This document shows positions 13,838-20,660 of a DNA stretch of 29,142 nt, one piece after another. Below the pieces are notes generated by a model that was not told the origin of the DNA, made no database searches, and saw only the letters and a list, made by a program, of their open reading frames with translations. Each line of letters starts with the position of its first letter. The stretch's first letter is position 1. Source of the DNA: Erwinia pyrifoliae DSM 12163 (lineage in GTDB: Bacteria > Pseudomonadota > Gammaproteobacteria > Enterobacterales > Enterobacteriaceae). Both the position numbers and the translations under genes were made by a program. Where the stretch lies: contig NC_017390.1 of assembly GCF_000026985.1 (NCBI RefSeq), forward strand, positions 1,974,283 to 2,003,424, written 5' to 3'.

Positions 13838-14173
13838 ATGAAAATGCCTGATAAAAACCCGGACTTGTGGGCGCAACTGACCGCATGGTTTGCCGCTCAC
13901 AAAGAGGGCGGCGGTTATGCGGCTACGGCTGCACTGATGGCGTTACTGCGCAGCGCCTATGTTGGCCAGCAGGGCTGGACACGGCGATTCATTGACGCTG
14001 CTATGTGCGCAATGGTCGCTTATTTCATTAAAGATTGCCTGGCCGCTATTGGTTGGGATTCCACCTATGCCTGCCTCGGAAGTATGTTTATCGGTTATGC
14101 CGGCGTCGACTATTTCGGAAATTTGTTACGCCGCATCGCCAGTCACCGTACCGGCTCCCCACGACAGGAATAA
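13838..14173 (+). CDS. S: Holin, lambda S type, with dual start
   Basis: 111 residues very like lambda S: start MKMP (lambda MKMPEK), GGGYAATAALMALLRSAYVG, FIDAAMCAMVAYFIKDCLAA, and SMFIGYAGVDYFGNLLRR. Three membrane segments are visible. ATG-AAA-ATG reproduces the lambda S107/S105 arrangement, in which the longer form with an extra Lys inhibits the shorter lethal form. The ribosome site GGGGGAGGA is strong. It heads the lysis cassette and should time membrane permeabilisation for endolysin release. Confidence 0.92.
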   Translation: MKMPDKNPDLWAQLTAWFAAHKEGGGYAATAALMALLRSAYVGQQGWTRRFIDAAMCAMVAYFIKDCLAAIGWDSTYACLGSMFIGYAGVDYFGNLLRRIASHRTGSPRQE

Positions 14174-14176
14174 CCG

Positions 14177-14800
14177 ATGACCAAAGATCAATTTAAAGAG
14201 GCGGCCGGTATTGGTGCCGGATTAGCCACGCGCTGGTTTTCGCATCTGGAAGCAACTTTTTTCGAATTCGAGATCGCTTCTCCGGTGGAACAGGCGATGT
14301 TCATCGCCCAGGCAGGGCATGAATCGAACGGATTCACTGCGACTGCTGAATCCTTCAATTACAGCGTGGCCGCTCTGCAATCCACGTTTGGAAAACGCTT
14401 AACGCCGGAACAAGGCAAAATGCTGGGCCGCCAGCGCGGCGAAACGGAGGTGCCATTAAACCGCCAGGCGGCGATCGCTAATCTGGTCTATGGTAGCCGT
14501 CTTGGTAACAAATCAACCGGAGATGGTTGGAAATATCGCGGGCGAGGTCTGATTCAGGTAACCGGACTGGAAAATTATCGAACTTGCGGCGCTGGCATTA
14601 AAACCGATTTGCTGCTGGTTCCTGAACTGCTTGAAAAAGATGAAAACGCCATGCGTTCCGCCGGCTGGTTCTGGCAATCCCGGAATTGCAGCAAGTACCC
14701 CGGCGATATAGAGAGGGTAACACGGCTGATCAACGGCGGCAAAAATGGGCTGGCGGATCGGCAAGAACGATTCGAGCGTGCGCGCCAGGCACTGACATGA
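14177..14800 (+). CDS. Endolysin, glycoside hydrolase family 19 (chitinase-like)
   Basis: 207 residues. AMFIAQAGHESNGF carries the catalytic Glu of GH19 (residue 49, HES). AESFNYSVAALQSTFGKRL, VYGSRLGN, GDGWKYRGRGLIQVTGLENY and a final INGGKNGLADRQERFERA are family signatures. It cleaves peptidoglycan glycan strands once the holin opens the membrane. No signal peptide or SAR segment is evident, so export should need the holin. It starts three bases after the holin and its stop overlaps Rz by ATGA. Confidence 0.93.
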   Translation: MTKDQFKEAAGIGAGLATRWFSHLEATFFEFEIASPVEQAMFIAQAGHESNGFTATAESFNYSVAALQSTFGKRLTPEQGKMLGRQRGETEVPLNRQAAIANLVYGSRLGNKSTGDGWKYRGRGLIQVTGLENYRTCGAGIKTDLLLVPELLEKDENAMRSAGWFWQSRNCSKYPGDIERVTRLINGGKNGLADRQERFERARQALT

Positions 14801-15204
14801 ATGGCTGGATTTCAAAATTGATCGGCGGGGGATTGCTGCTCCTGCTGGTAGCGTCAATCTGCCTCGGCGGCTACAGCGCGTTATTGTCACACCGGCTGGA
14901 GCTGGCACGCCAGCAGGTTTCAGAACAGCAGAAGACGCTGGCGCAGCAGGCTGGACTGATCGCCACCATGCAGGAACAGGGCGCCCGAAACCGTAAGCTG
15001 ATGTCCGAACAGCAACGGAGAGAGCAGCAGCTGCGCCAGCGGGGCGAAATCTACCAAAGGAAATATGAGGATGCTATTAAAAACGACGAGTGCGCCCGCC
15101 GCGCTGCTCCTGGCGTTGTGCTTGACCTCTTGCGCGCAAAGGATACCAACGCCGCCAGCGCCAATCGTTCTGCTGCCCCCAGAGTCGGTATTCAAACCCT
15201 GTGA
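14797..15204 (+). CDS. Rz-like inner-membrane spanin
   Basis: 135 residues from the ATG that overlaps the endolysin stop. An N-terminal membrane anchor (LIGGGLLLLLVASICLGGYS) is followed by a long Gln/Glu/Arg-rich periplasmic coiled coil (LELARQQVSEQQKTLAQQAG, REQQLRQRGEIYQRKYED). This is the Rz design. With Rz1 it spans the periplasm and fuses the two membranes at the last step of lysis. An entire Rz1 frame is nested in its 3' half. Confidence 0.85.
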   Translation: MNGWISKLIGGGLLLLLVASICLGGYSALLSHRLELARQQVSEQQKTLAQQAGLIATMQEQGARNRKLMSEQQRREQQLRQRGEIYQRKYEDAIKNDECARRAAPGVVLDLLRAKDTNAASANRSAAPRVGIQTL

Positions 15205-15334
15205 AATACCAACGTTACAAGGCGATACCTGGGGCGACATTGGTAGCCATGCGCGGGCACTGCAAACCGCTTTATCAATTTGTGCCGGTCAGGTGGCTAC
15301 GCTTAACCAATGGTGTGAATCCGCCGGGAGATAG
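15065..15334 (+). CDS. Rz1-like outer-membrane spanin lipoprotein
   Basis: 89 residues starting inside Rz in another frame. The signal peptide ends in the lipobox LTSC (residues about 20-23, LLLALCLTSCAQ), followed by a proline-rich start (RIPTPPAPIVLLPPE) as in Rz1. The C-terminal half extends beyond Rz (SHARALQTALSICAGQVATL, NQWCESAGR). The last residues coincide with the start of the capsid remnant frame, so the extreme C-terminus may have been altered by the deletion. Confidence 0.87.
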   Translation: MRMLLKTTSAPAALLLALCLTSCAQRIPTPPAPIVLLPPESVFKPCEIPTLQGDTWGDIGSHARALQTALSICAGQVATLNQWCESAGR

Positions 15335-15960
15335 AGAAATCGGCGGCGGGTTTCGAGGCGGCAGCAGAAAAACGCAACACGGCTACTGAGTCACTAAAGC
15401 AGGGGCGTGAGCGAGTCGGCTATCAGGGTTTTAACAGCCCGACGACCCGTGTTTTTGGGTTGTTAAACGATCCGAACCTCCCGGCTTATGAAACTGCAAC
15501 CAAGCCCTGGCTGACGGCCACCTTCGATGAGATTACGAAGGACATTACCGATATGTTCTCACGTCTCGAAACGAACTCTGGTGGCATCATCCGCGATGAT
15601 ATGCCTGTCACGCTGACGCTTCCGCTGGGTTTCCGGTCGGCGCTGAATAAAGCTAATCCGGTCGCCAAAGGTGAAACCGTCAAAGAGTGGATCAACAACA
15701 ACTATCCCAATATGCGCCAGGTCTTTTCACCTGAATTCAAAGGTGCGAATGGCGGGGCAAATATTGCCTATATGTTTGCCGGTAGCGTGGATGACGGTTC
15801 TACCGCAACCCGCGCAACTATCTTGCAGGTTGTGCCAGTGAAATACCAGTTGCTGGGGTCTGAGAATCAGATCAAAGGCTATCTGGAAGATGCCACCAAC
15901 GCCACTGCTGGTGTCATTGCCACCCGCCCTTGGGCGATAACCCGCCTGAACGGTCTCTGA
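15319..15960 (+). pseudogene. Major capsid protein remnant (DUF2184 type, C-terminal part)
   Basis: An open frame of about 213 codons follows a TGA at 15316. It reads ...AAAEKRNTATESLKQGRERV GYQGFNSPTTRVFGLLNDPN and continues with MPVTLTLPLGFRSALNKANP, YPNMRQVFSPEFKGANGG and PVKYQLLGSENQIKGYLED. This resembles the C-terminal half of DUF2184 major capsid proteins. There is no start with a ribosome site. The best in-frame candidate is a TTG at 15460 (166 aa). The front of the gene and the usual terminase, portal and head genes are missing. It begins essentially at the end of Rz1, marking a deletion junction. Confidence 0.78.
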
Positions 15961-15964
15961 TAAC

Positions 15965-15983
15965 AGCCCTCAATTTGAGGGCT
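15965..15983 (+). terminator. Inverted repeat after the capsid remnant
   Basis: AGCCCTCAATTTGAGGGCT is a perfect inverted repeat between the capsid remnant and the next gene, followed by TAATCTT. It may attenuate transcription from capsid to neck genes or protect an mRNA end. Confidence 0.4.
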
Positions 15984-16002
15984 TAATCTTCAAGGATTAC
16001 CC

Positions 16003-16347
16003 ATGTCTATCTACGTTTATTCCACGCTTTCCAATGACCAGAATTACGCACTGGAAGCGGGTGGAACGGTATTTATTGCCGGAAAAGCCAATATCATGAC
16101 CAGGCAAATGTACACCCCGCGTGGTCGTGTTACCGATATTACCGACGAGCAGTACGTCCTGCTTAGAAAGAATCATGTTTTTCAGCTACATGAAAAAAAC
16201 GGTTTTATCGCGGTTGAAGAAATAAAAGCCGATCCCGAAAAAATGGCAACCAATATGGAAGCCAGCGACCTGTCAGCGCCAGATACGCCTGAATCTCTTG
16301 AAGCCGAAAATAAAGAGGTTTTGAAAAACAACAAAAAAGGGAAATGA
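16003..16347 (+). CDS. Small virion-region protein (head-tail neck neighbourhood)
   Basis: 114 residues with AAGGA upstream. The N-terminal part (SNDQNYALEAGGTVFIAGKA, GRVTDITDEQYVLLRKNHVF) is compact and β-rich. The C-terminal 35 residues are acidic and then Lys-rich, and look disordered. It follows the capsid gene and precedes a DUF4054 protein, as in related contractile phages. A head-decoration or head-completion role is likely, but I do not recognise the family. Confidence 0.55.
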   Translation: MSIYVYSTLSNDQNYALEAGGTVFIAGKANIMTRQMYTPRGRVTDITDEQYVLLRKNHVFQLHEKNGFIAVEEIKADPEKMATNMEASDLSAPDTPESLEAENKEVLKNNKKGK

Positions 16348-16349
16348 TT

Positions 16350-16784
16350 ATGGATGCTGGCACCTTTCCCCTCGAAGCATTTCGTGTTCTTTACCCGCAG
16401 TTTAACGATGTGCCTGCTGATGACCTTGTTATCATCGCCAAATCAGCGACCTGTTATTTCTTGGAATGTCAGGGGATCTGCACCAGTGAACTGTGGATGC
16501 TGATGGTTGCACATATGTTGATGTTGCGCCAGATGGCGGCAAGCGGAGAATCTCCTTCAGGGGCGGTGAAAAGCGCCACGATCGATAAAGTGAGCGTATC
16601 ATTTGCCGCCCCGCCGACGAGTTCAAACTGGTCATACTGGTACAATCTGACGCCATTCGGCCAGCAATATCTGGCGTTGATTAAACGCTGTAGTGTACCG
16701 CGCTATATCGGTGGCATGGGAGAACGTGCCGCCTTTCGTAGCGTGGGTGGCCGGTTTCCGATGCGCGGGAGGCTAAGACGATGA
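16350..16784 (+). CDS. DUF4054 family neck protein
   Basis: 144 residues. An ATG at 16344 is also in frame, but AAGGG is only two bases before it and eight bases before the ATG at 16350, so I use the latter. FPLEAFRVLYPQFNDVPADD, MLMVAHMLMLRQMA, and KSATIDKVSVSFAAPPTSSN followed by W.YWYNLTPFGQQYLAL match DUF4054 (PF13262), a head-to-tail connector component. The C-terminal RSVGGRFPMRGRLRR is very basic. Confidence 0.75.
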   Translation: MDAGTFPLEAFRVLYPQFNDVPADDLVIIAKSATCYFLECQGICTSELWMLMVAHMLMLRQMAASGESPSGAVKSATIDKVSVSFAAPPTSSNWSYWYNLTPFGQQYLALIKRCSVPRYIGGMGERAAFRSVGGRFPMRGRLRR

Positions 16785-17239
16785 GTCATTTTACCAGGCT
16801 GAAAGCGGTCTACGATGAACTGAACAAAAAGCAGTTGCAGATCGGATTTTTTGAGCACGGCAAATACCCGGACGGTACGCCGATTGCTTATGTTGCGGCC
16901 ATTCAGGAACTTGGGCACCCGGCTGGCGGCATCCCGCCCCGGCCTTTCCTGCGTCCGGCAATGGCAGAGAACGCCGCTGGTTATAAAAAACTTATCTCGC
17001 AAGCCGTCAATGCTGCTGTTGCAGGCAGTATCACGCTTAACGATGGGTTGAATCAAATCGGAACCAAAGCAGCGGGGGATGTGCAGAATGCCATCCGTAC
17101 CCTGACTACGCCTCCGCTGCATACATCCACCATCCGGGGCAGAGCCAGAAGACACAGCAAAGGTAGAGCCTTATCAAAACCGCTGGTGGATAGCGGGCAG
17201 ATGTTGCAGACGGTCACTTATGCCGTGGAGGGCAAATAA
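16781..17239 (+). CDS. Neck/tail-completion protein (HK97 gp10-like)
   Basis: 152 residues, overlapping the DUF4054 gene by ATGA. LQIGFFEHGKYPDGTPIAYV, AAIQELGHPAGGIPPRPFLR and PAMAEN form the signature of gp10-like or virion morphogenesis proteins, which join the tail to the neck. The C-terminal PLVDSGQMLQTVTYAV is also typical. It overlaps the next gene by one base. Confidence 0.65.
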   Translation: MSHFTRLKAVYDELNKKQLQIGFFEHGKYPDGTPIAYVAAIQELGHPAGGIPPRPFLRPAMAENAAGYKKLISQAVNAAVAGSITLNDGLNQIGTKAAGDVQNAIRTLTTPPLHTSTIRGRARRHSKGRALSKPLVDSGQMLQTVTYAVEGK

Positions 17240-17607
17240 TGTTTGGCAAACTTTACAACGTGGCCGCACGGGTGATCCCACAGCAGACGGCACTCTGGTA
17301 TCGGTTTAAGTCGCGCACGTTAGACGACTTTGGCAAATGGGTAGCGCAGTACCATCCGCCCGAGTCGGTCACGGGTAGTTGGCAGGCTGTGGATACGCAG
17401 GATGTACAGGGGATGGGGCTGGTGACCGACAAAGTTTATCGGCGGCTCTACACTTCGCACGATATTCACGCCATCCAGCGGGGTGATGCACCGGATTCTC
17501 TGGTGTTCAACGGCAAGCGCTATGACGTGACCGGCGATGCAGACTGGTACGCGCAGGACGGCTGGAAGTCTGTTCTTAGTATTAAGGCTGGAAACTATGA
17601 CGGATAA
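17239..17607 (+). CDS. Conserved neck-region protein
   Basis: 122 residues. WYRFKSRTLDDFGKWVAQYH, PPESVTGSWQAVDTQDVQGM, and YTSHDIHAIQRGDAPDSLVF followed by NGKRYDVTGDADWYAQDGWK form a compact β-rich protein of the kind found between the gp10-like and tail-terminator genes in contractile phages with DUF3383 sheaths. A connector or stopper role is inferred from position. Confidence 0.55.
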   Translation: MFGKLYNVAARVIPQQTALWYRFKSRTLDDFGKWVAQYHPPESVTGSWQAVDTQDVQGMGLVTDKVYRRLYTSHDIHAIQRGDAPDSLVFNGKRYDVTGDADWYAQDGWKSVLSIKAGNYDG

Positions 17608-18112
17608 CGAGGTTTACATTGCCATCCGGCACCAGATGCTGGCGCAAATGAATGATGCGGGGCTTTCGATACCTGTTGTTGCCGGTTTTCAGTCAACAAA
17701 GCAGGGGAGGGAAGATAGCTTTGTTATGTTCTTTCCCATCAACGAGGCAGGCCACGGATGGCAGGCGCGAAACTATCATGTTGCTCGCACTGATACGAAT
17801 CACAAAGAAACTCAGCTGGTGGAAAAAACGTTGCAGGTTCAGGGGCTGGTATCGGATGCCGATGAATTCACGGCGACTGATCTGACCGCCACGGTGCGAA
17901 TGATAGTGAACTCACTGCCTTTTATTGATGCGCTAAAAAAACAGGGTGTGGGGGTACAACGTGCTTCCGGCATTCGAACGCCTTACTTTATCAATGACCA
18001 GGGGGATTATGAACAGAACCCCTCGTTTGATTTCAACGTCACATTCCACCGCGAAATATTCCCAAACACCACGGCAGTAAAAGCGCTTTACCCCGATATT
18101 CACCGCATTTAA
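17597..18112 (+). CDS. Phage neck terminator protein (LIC_12616-like)
   Basis: 171 residues from the ATG at 17597, which overlaps the previous gene and has a GGA-rich ribosome site. NEVYIAIRHQMLAQMNDAGL, QSTKQGREDSFVMFFPINEA, GHGWQARNYHV, and PSFDFNVTFHREIF near the end resemble the neck/tail terminator that caps the tube and stops its growth. In a tail-only particle this protein would define the upper end. Confidence 0.65.
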   Translation: MTDNEVYIAIRHQMLAQMNDAGLSIPVVAGFQSTKQGREDSFVMFFPINEAGHGWQARNYHVARTDTNHKETQLVEKTLQVQGLVSDADEFTATDLTATVRMIVNSLPFIDALKKQGVGVQRASGIRTPYFINDQGDYEQNPSFDFNVTFHREIFPNTTAVKALYPDIHRI

Positions 18113-18126
18113 TTAAGGGTTTAATC

Positions 18127-19614
18127 ATGCCAATCAAACAAACACGCTATGTCAGCATTACGAGTGCGGTCACAGGCAGCGCTGCTGTACCGATGCGCAA
18201 ACTGACGGGCCGCATATTCTCTCAAAACGCAAAAATTCCGTCCGGTGATGTACTGGAATTCGCCAGCGGTCAGATTGATGAGTTTTTTGGGGCTGACTCT
18301 CCCGAAGCGAATTTCGCCCGGCAATATTTCAGCTATACCAGCCCGGCTCCCGTCAATAAGCCGAGAGAATTGCAGACCGCGCCTTACGTACCAACCGGCC
18401 GGGCGCCGACTCTTTCGGGAGGCGATGCGGCCAGTCTGGATGAGTTGAAGGCGATCACCACCGGAACACTTGCGGTGACTATCGGTAATATTCGTAAAGA
18501 ACTCACCGAAATCGATCTTTCTAAGGCCAGGTCCTACGCCGATGTTGCCTCGACCGTACAGCAAAAGCTAAACGCTGAATCTGAACCCGCTTTCGCTTCT
18601 GCCAGAGTGACCTTTATCGCTATCAGCAGCTCGTTTGAACTCGGTGGCGGTGTGCCAGAGCGAGCAAACATCAACGTGGAACCGTCCGCTCTGGCGGATG
18701 CAATCGGTTTATCTTGCGGACAAGCCCTGCCCGGAAATACCGCACAAACCCCGCTAGAAGCCTTTATGGCGGCAGAGAAAATCTCGGATTCGTTCGGCAG
18801 TGCGACTTTTATTGATCCGCTGACGCTCGAACAGGCCGTTGCCCTGGCGAGTCATGTGGCAGGTGAAAACGTGAAATACCAGCTACATCTGAATATTTCC
18901 GCAACGGATGCGGAGGATTTTAGCGCGGCGTTGACAGGCACGGCGTCAACGGCGCTGAACCTGAAAACCGAGGATAATTTTTATGTTCAGGCGTTACCAA
19001 TGGCGGTTATGGCGGCAACGGACTATGACCGTACAAACGCCACCACCAACTATATGTTTCGTCAGTTTGGCGTGACGTTCCCGGCACAGGTAACCGCCGA
19101 TCTGGATGCCGACAAACTGGATAAGTTACGCGTCAACTATTACGGCGAAACGGCGGTGGCAGGTTCACATATTGCGTTTTACCAGCGTGGTTTTCTGTGC
19201 GGGCCGGGTACCGCACCGCTGGACATGAGCGTTCATGCCAATGAGCAGTGGCTAAAAGCCTACATTGCACAGCAATGGTTTTCATTATTGCTGGCGACGC
19301 GCGGCGTACCTGCAAACCGCGATGGCGAGGCCAGGGCAATGATGATTATTGCCGGAGCCGTGACCAAAGCGGTGAATAACGGCACCATCCTGCCCGGTAA
19401 GACGCTTTCGGATGTGCAGAAACTCGCGGTGGCCGATGCGTCTGGTGACGATTTAGCGTGGCACGATATTCAGGACAAGGGCTACTGGTACAACGCGCAG
19501 ATTGTTGAAAGTACCGGGCCATCCGGCTTGCCGGAATACGTGATGAAATACGTACTGATTTACGGTAAAGGCGACTGGGTACGTAAGGTCGAAGGCTCGC
19601 ACAACCTGGTATAA
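18127..19614 (+). CDS. Contractile tail sheath protein (DUF3383)
   Basis: 495 residues with AAGGG upstream. VSITSAVTGSAAVPMRKLTG, FFGADSPEANFARQYFSYTS, YMFRQFGVTFPAQVTADLDA and KLDKLRVNYYGETA are typical of the DUF3383 sheath family. The domain order is sheath-like: an N-terminal handshake strand, variable middle, and conserved C-terminal domain ending YVLIYGKGDWVRKVEGSHNL. This establishes a myovirus-type contractile tail. The length is normal and the frame intact. Confidence 0.85.
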   Translation: MPIKQTRYVSITSAVTGSAAVPMRKLTGRIFSQNAKIPSGDVLEFASGQIDEFFGADSPEANFARQYFSYTSPAPVNKPRELQTAPYVPTGRAPTLSGGDAASLDELKAITTGTLAVTIGNIRKELTEIDLSKARSYADVASTVQQKLNAESEPAFASARVTFIAISSSFELGGGVPERANINVEPSALADAIGLSCGQALPGNTAQTPLEAFMAAEKISDSFGSATFIDPLTLEQAVALASHVAGENVKYQLHLNISATDAEDFSAALTGTASTALNLKTEDNFYVQALPMAVMAATDYDRTNATTNYMFRQFGVTFPAQVTADLDADKLDKLRVNYYGETAVAGSHIAFYQRGFLCGPGTAPLDMSVHANEQWLKAYIAQQWFSLLLATRGVPANRDGEARAMMIIAGAVTKAVNNGTILPGKTLSDVQKLAVADASGDDLAWHDIQDKGYWYNAQIVESTGPSGLPEYVMKYVLIYGKGDWVRKVEGSHNLV

Positions 19615-19621
19615 GGAATAA

Positions 19622-20077
19622 ATGATGAATGATGTATCTGCAACCGGTCTCAGCCTGTTGGTTCAGGCAAGCCAAACCTTTCCGGCAGGAATACTGGTAA
19701 CGGCTTTCGCCGATGATGCCGATCCGTTCGATCTGCCTGCTGTCGATATCGCCCAGACCGGCATGGATATCAACGGCAATCTGGTGTCCTGGTCAACACC
19801 CACCCCGCAGACCGTGACGATAAACGTGCTACCGGGGAGTGAAGAAGATCAGAATCTGGCGATCCTGCTGGAAGCCAACACGGCCAAACGTGGCCGCAGA
19901 CACGCCGGAGATATTATTACGCTGGTGGCGTCCTACGGTGACGGCGCGACCACTACCGCGCGAAACGGAAAAATCACCAACGGTAGTCGCGGTAACTCTG
20001 CTGCCAGCGGTGGGCGTCTTAAATCAAAGGCTTATACCTTTGTGTTCCAGGACTTTGACAGTACGCGCGTTCGTTAA
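19622..20077 (+). CDS. Tail tube protein (DUF3277-like)
   Basis: 151 residues, starting eight bases after the sheath (ATG at 19622, or the adjacent ATG at 19625, which AAGGA spaces better). DPFDLPAVDIAQTGMDINGN, VSWSTPTPQTVTINVLPGSE and GRLKSKAYTFVFQDFD form a small β-barrel typical of tube proteins that follow the sheath. Sheath and tube together precede an internal terminator, which fits their need for high copy number. Confidence 0.75.
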   Translation: MMNDVSATGLSLLVQASQTFPAGILVTAFADDADPFDLPAVDIAQTGMDINGNLVSWSTPTPQTVTINVLPGSEEDQNLAILLEANTAKRGRRHAGDIITLVASYGDGATTTARNGKITNGSRGNSAASGGRLKSKAYTFVFQDFDSTRVR

Positions 20078-20083
20078 CTATCA

Positions 20084-20106
20084 GGCGGGAACATCCCGCC
20101 TTTTTT
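20084..20106 (+). terminator. Intrinsic terminator inside the tail operon
   Basis: GGCGGGA (20084-20090) pairs with TCCCGCC (20094-20100) around ACA, followed by six T. It is a textbook terminator between the tube gene and the chaperone gene. Partial readthrough or Q antitermination would give abundant sheath and tube but less chaperone, tape measure and baseplate. Confidence 0.85.
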
Positions 20107-20118
20107 ATTGGGGGCATT

Positions 20119-20577
20119 ATGCTCATTAAGCCGAAAGATATTGAAATTAAAGATGTTGATGGTGAGATGCACACCTTTGTGATCGGCCGCCTGCCCGCCA
20201 CGTTGGGGCGTGAAATCCTGGCAAAATATCCGCTGTCAAACGCACCTAAAATTGGCGACTACGAAATCAGCAAAGAGGCCATGTTAAAAATGATGGCTCA
20301 TGTCGCCGTCGTGCGGGATGGTGCGGAAATCTGCCTGAAAACCCAGACGCTGATTGATAACCATGTACCGGACGGTGAAGCGCTGATCCGCCTTGAACTC
20401 TCCATGCTGAGGTACAACACCAGTTTTTTCGGCAACGCCGGGAGCACAGGTTTCCTGCCTTACTGGCTTGGCAAAATCAGCGATTCACTCCCGTCGATTA
20501 TAAAAACGCTGATGGATTCTTTGCAGTCATCATCTCAGAAAAACTCGCCAGCTTCACCGAACTCAAAACCTCAATAG
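20119..20577 (+). CDS. Tail assembly chaperone (gpG-like)
   Basis: 152 residues. MLIKPKDIEIKDVDGEMHTF, VIGRLPATLGREILAKYPLS and the conserved LELSMLRYNTSFFGN stretch are typical of chaperones encoded just before the tape measure in contractile phages. These proteins coat the tape measure during tail assembly. A second open frame in -1 phase overlaps its end and runs to the tape measure start, as in lambda G/GT and P2 E/E'. Confidence 0.75.
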   Translation: MLIKPKDIEIKDVDGEMHTFVIGRLPATLGREILAKYPLSNAPKIGDYEISKEAMLKMMAHVAVVRDGAEICLKTQTLIDNHVPDGEALIRLELSMLRYNTSFFGNAGSTGFLPYWLGKISDSLPSIIKTLMDSLQSSSQKNSPASPNSKPQ

Positions 20578-20660
20578 ACCTGGAAGAGGCGATGGACCTG
20601 TGGGAAATCGCTGTGACCAACCGCTATAACGAGGCGCTTGCCGCCGCAGGAAACCGATAA
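20424..20660 (+). CDS. -1 frame extension of the tail chaperone (gpGT-like; probable programmed frameshift)
   Basis: The -1 frame is open from before 20424 to a TAA at 20658-20660. Its distal part reads FFAVIISEKLASFTELKTSI, DLEEAMDLWEIAVTNRYNEA and LAAAGNR, which looks like a genuine T-type domain. It has no credible start of its own, so it should be reached by frameshifting. Candidate slips are T-TTT-TTC at 20424-20430, a canonical heptamer aligned with the zero frame that gives a 180-aa product, or G-AAA-AAC at 20538-20544 nearer the end of G. Its stop overlaps the tape measure start (TAATG), so translation is coupled. Confidence 0.65.
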   Translation, partial: FFRQRREHRFPALLAWQNQRFTPVDYKNADGFFAVIISEKLASFTELKTSIDLEEAMDLWEIAVTNRYNEALAAAGNR

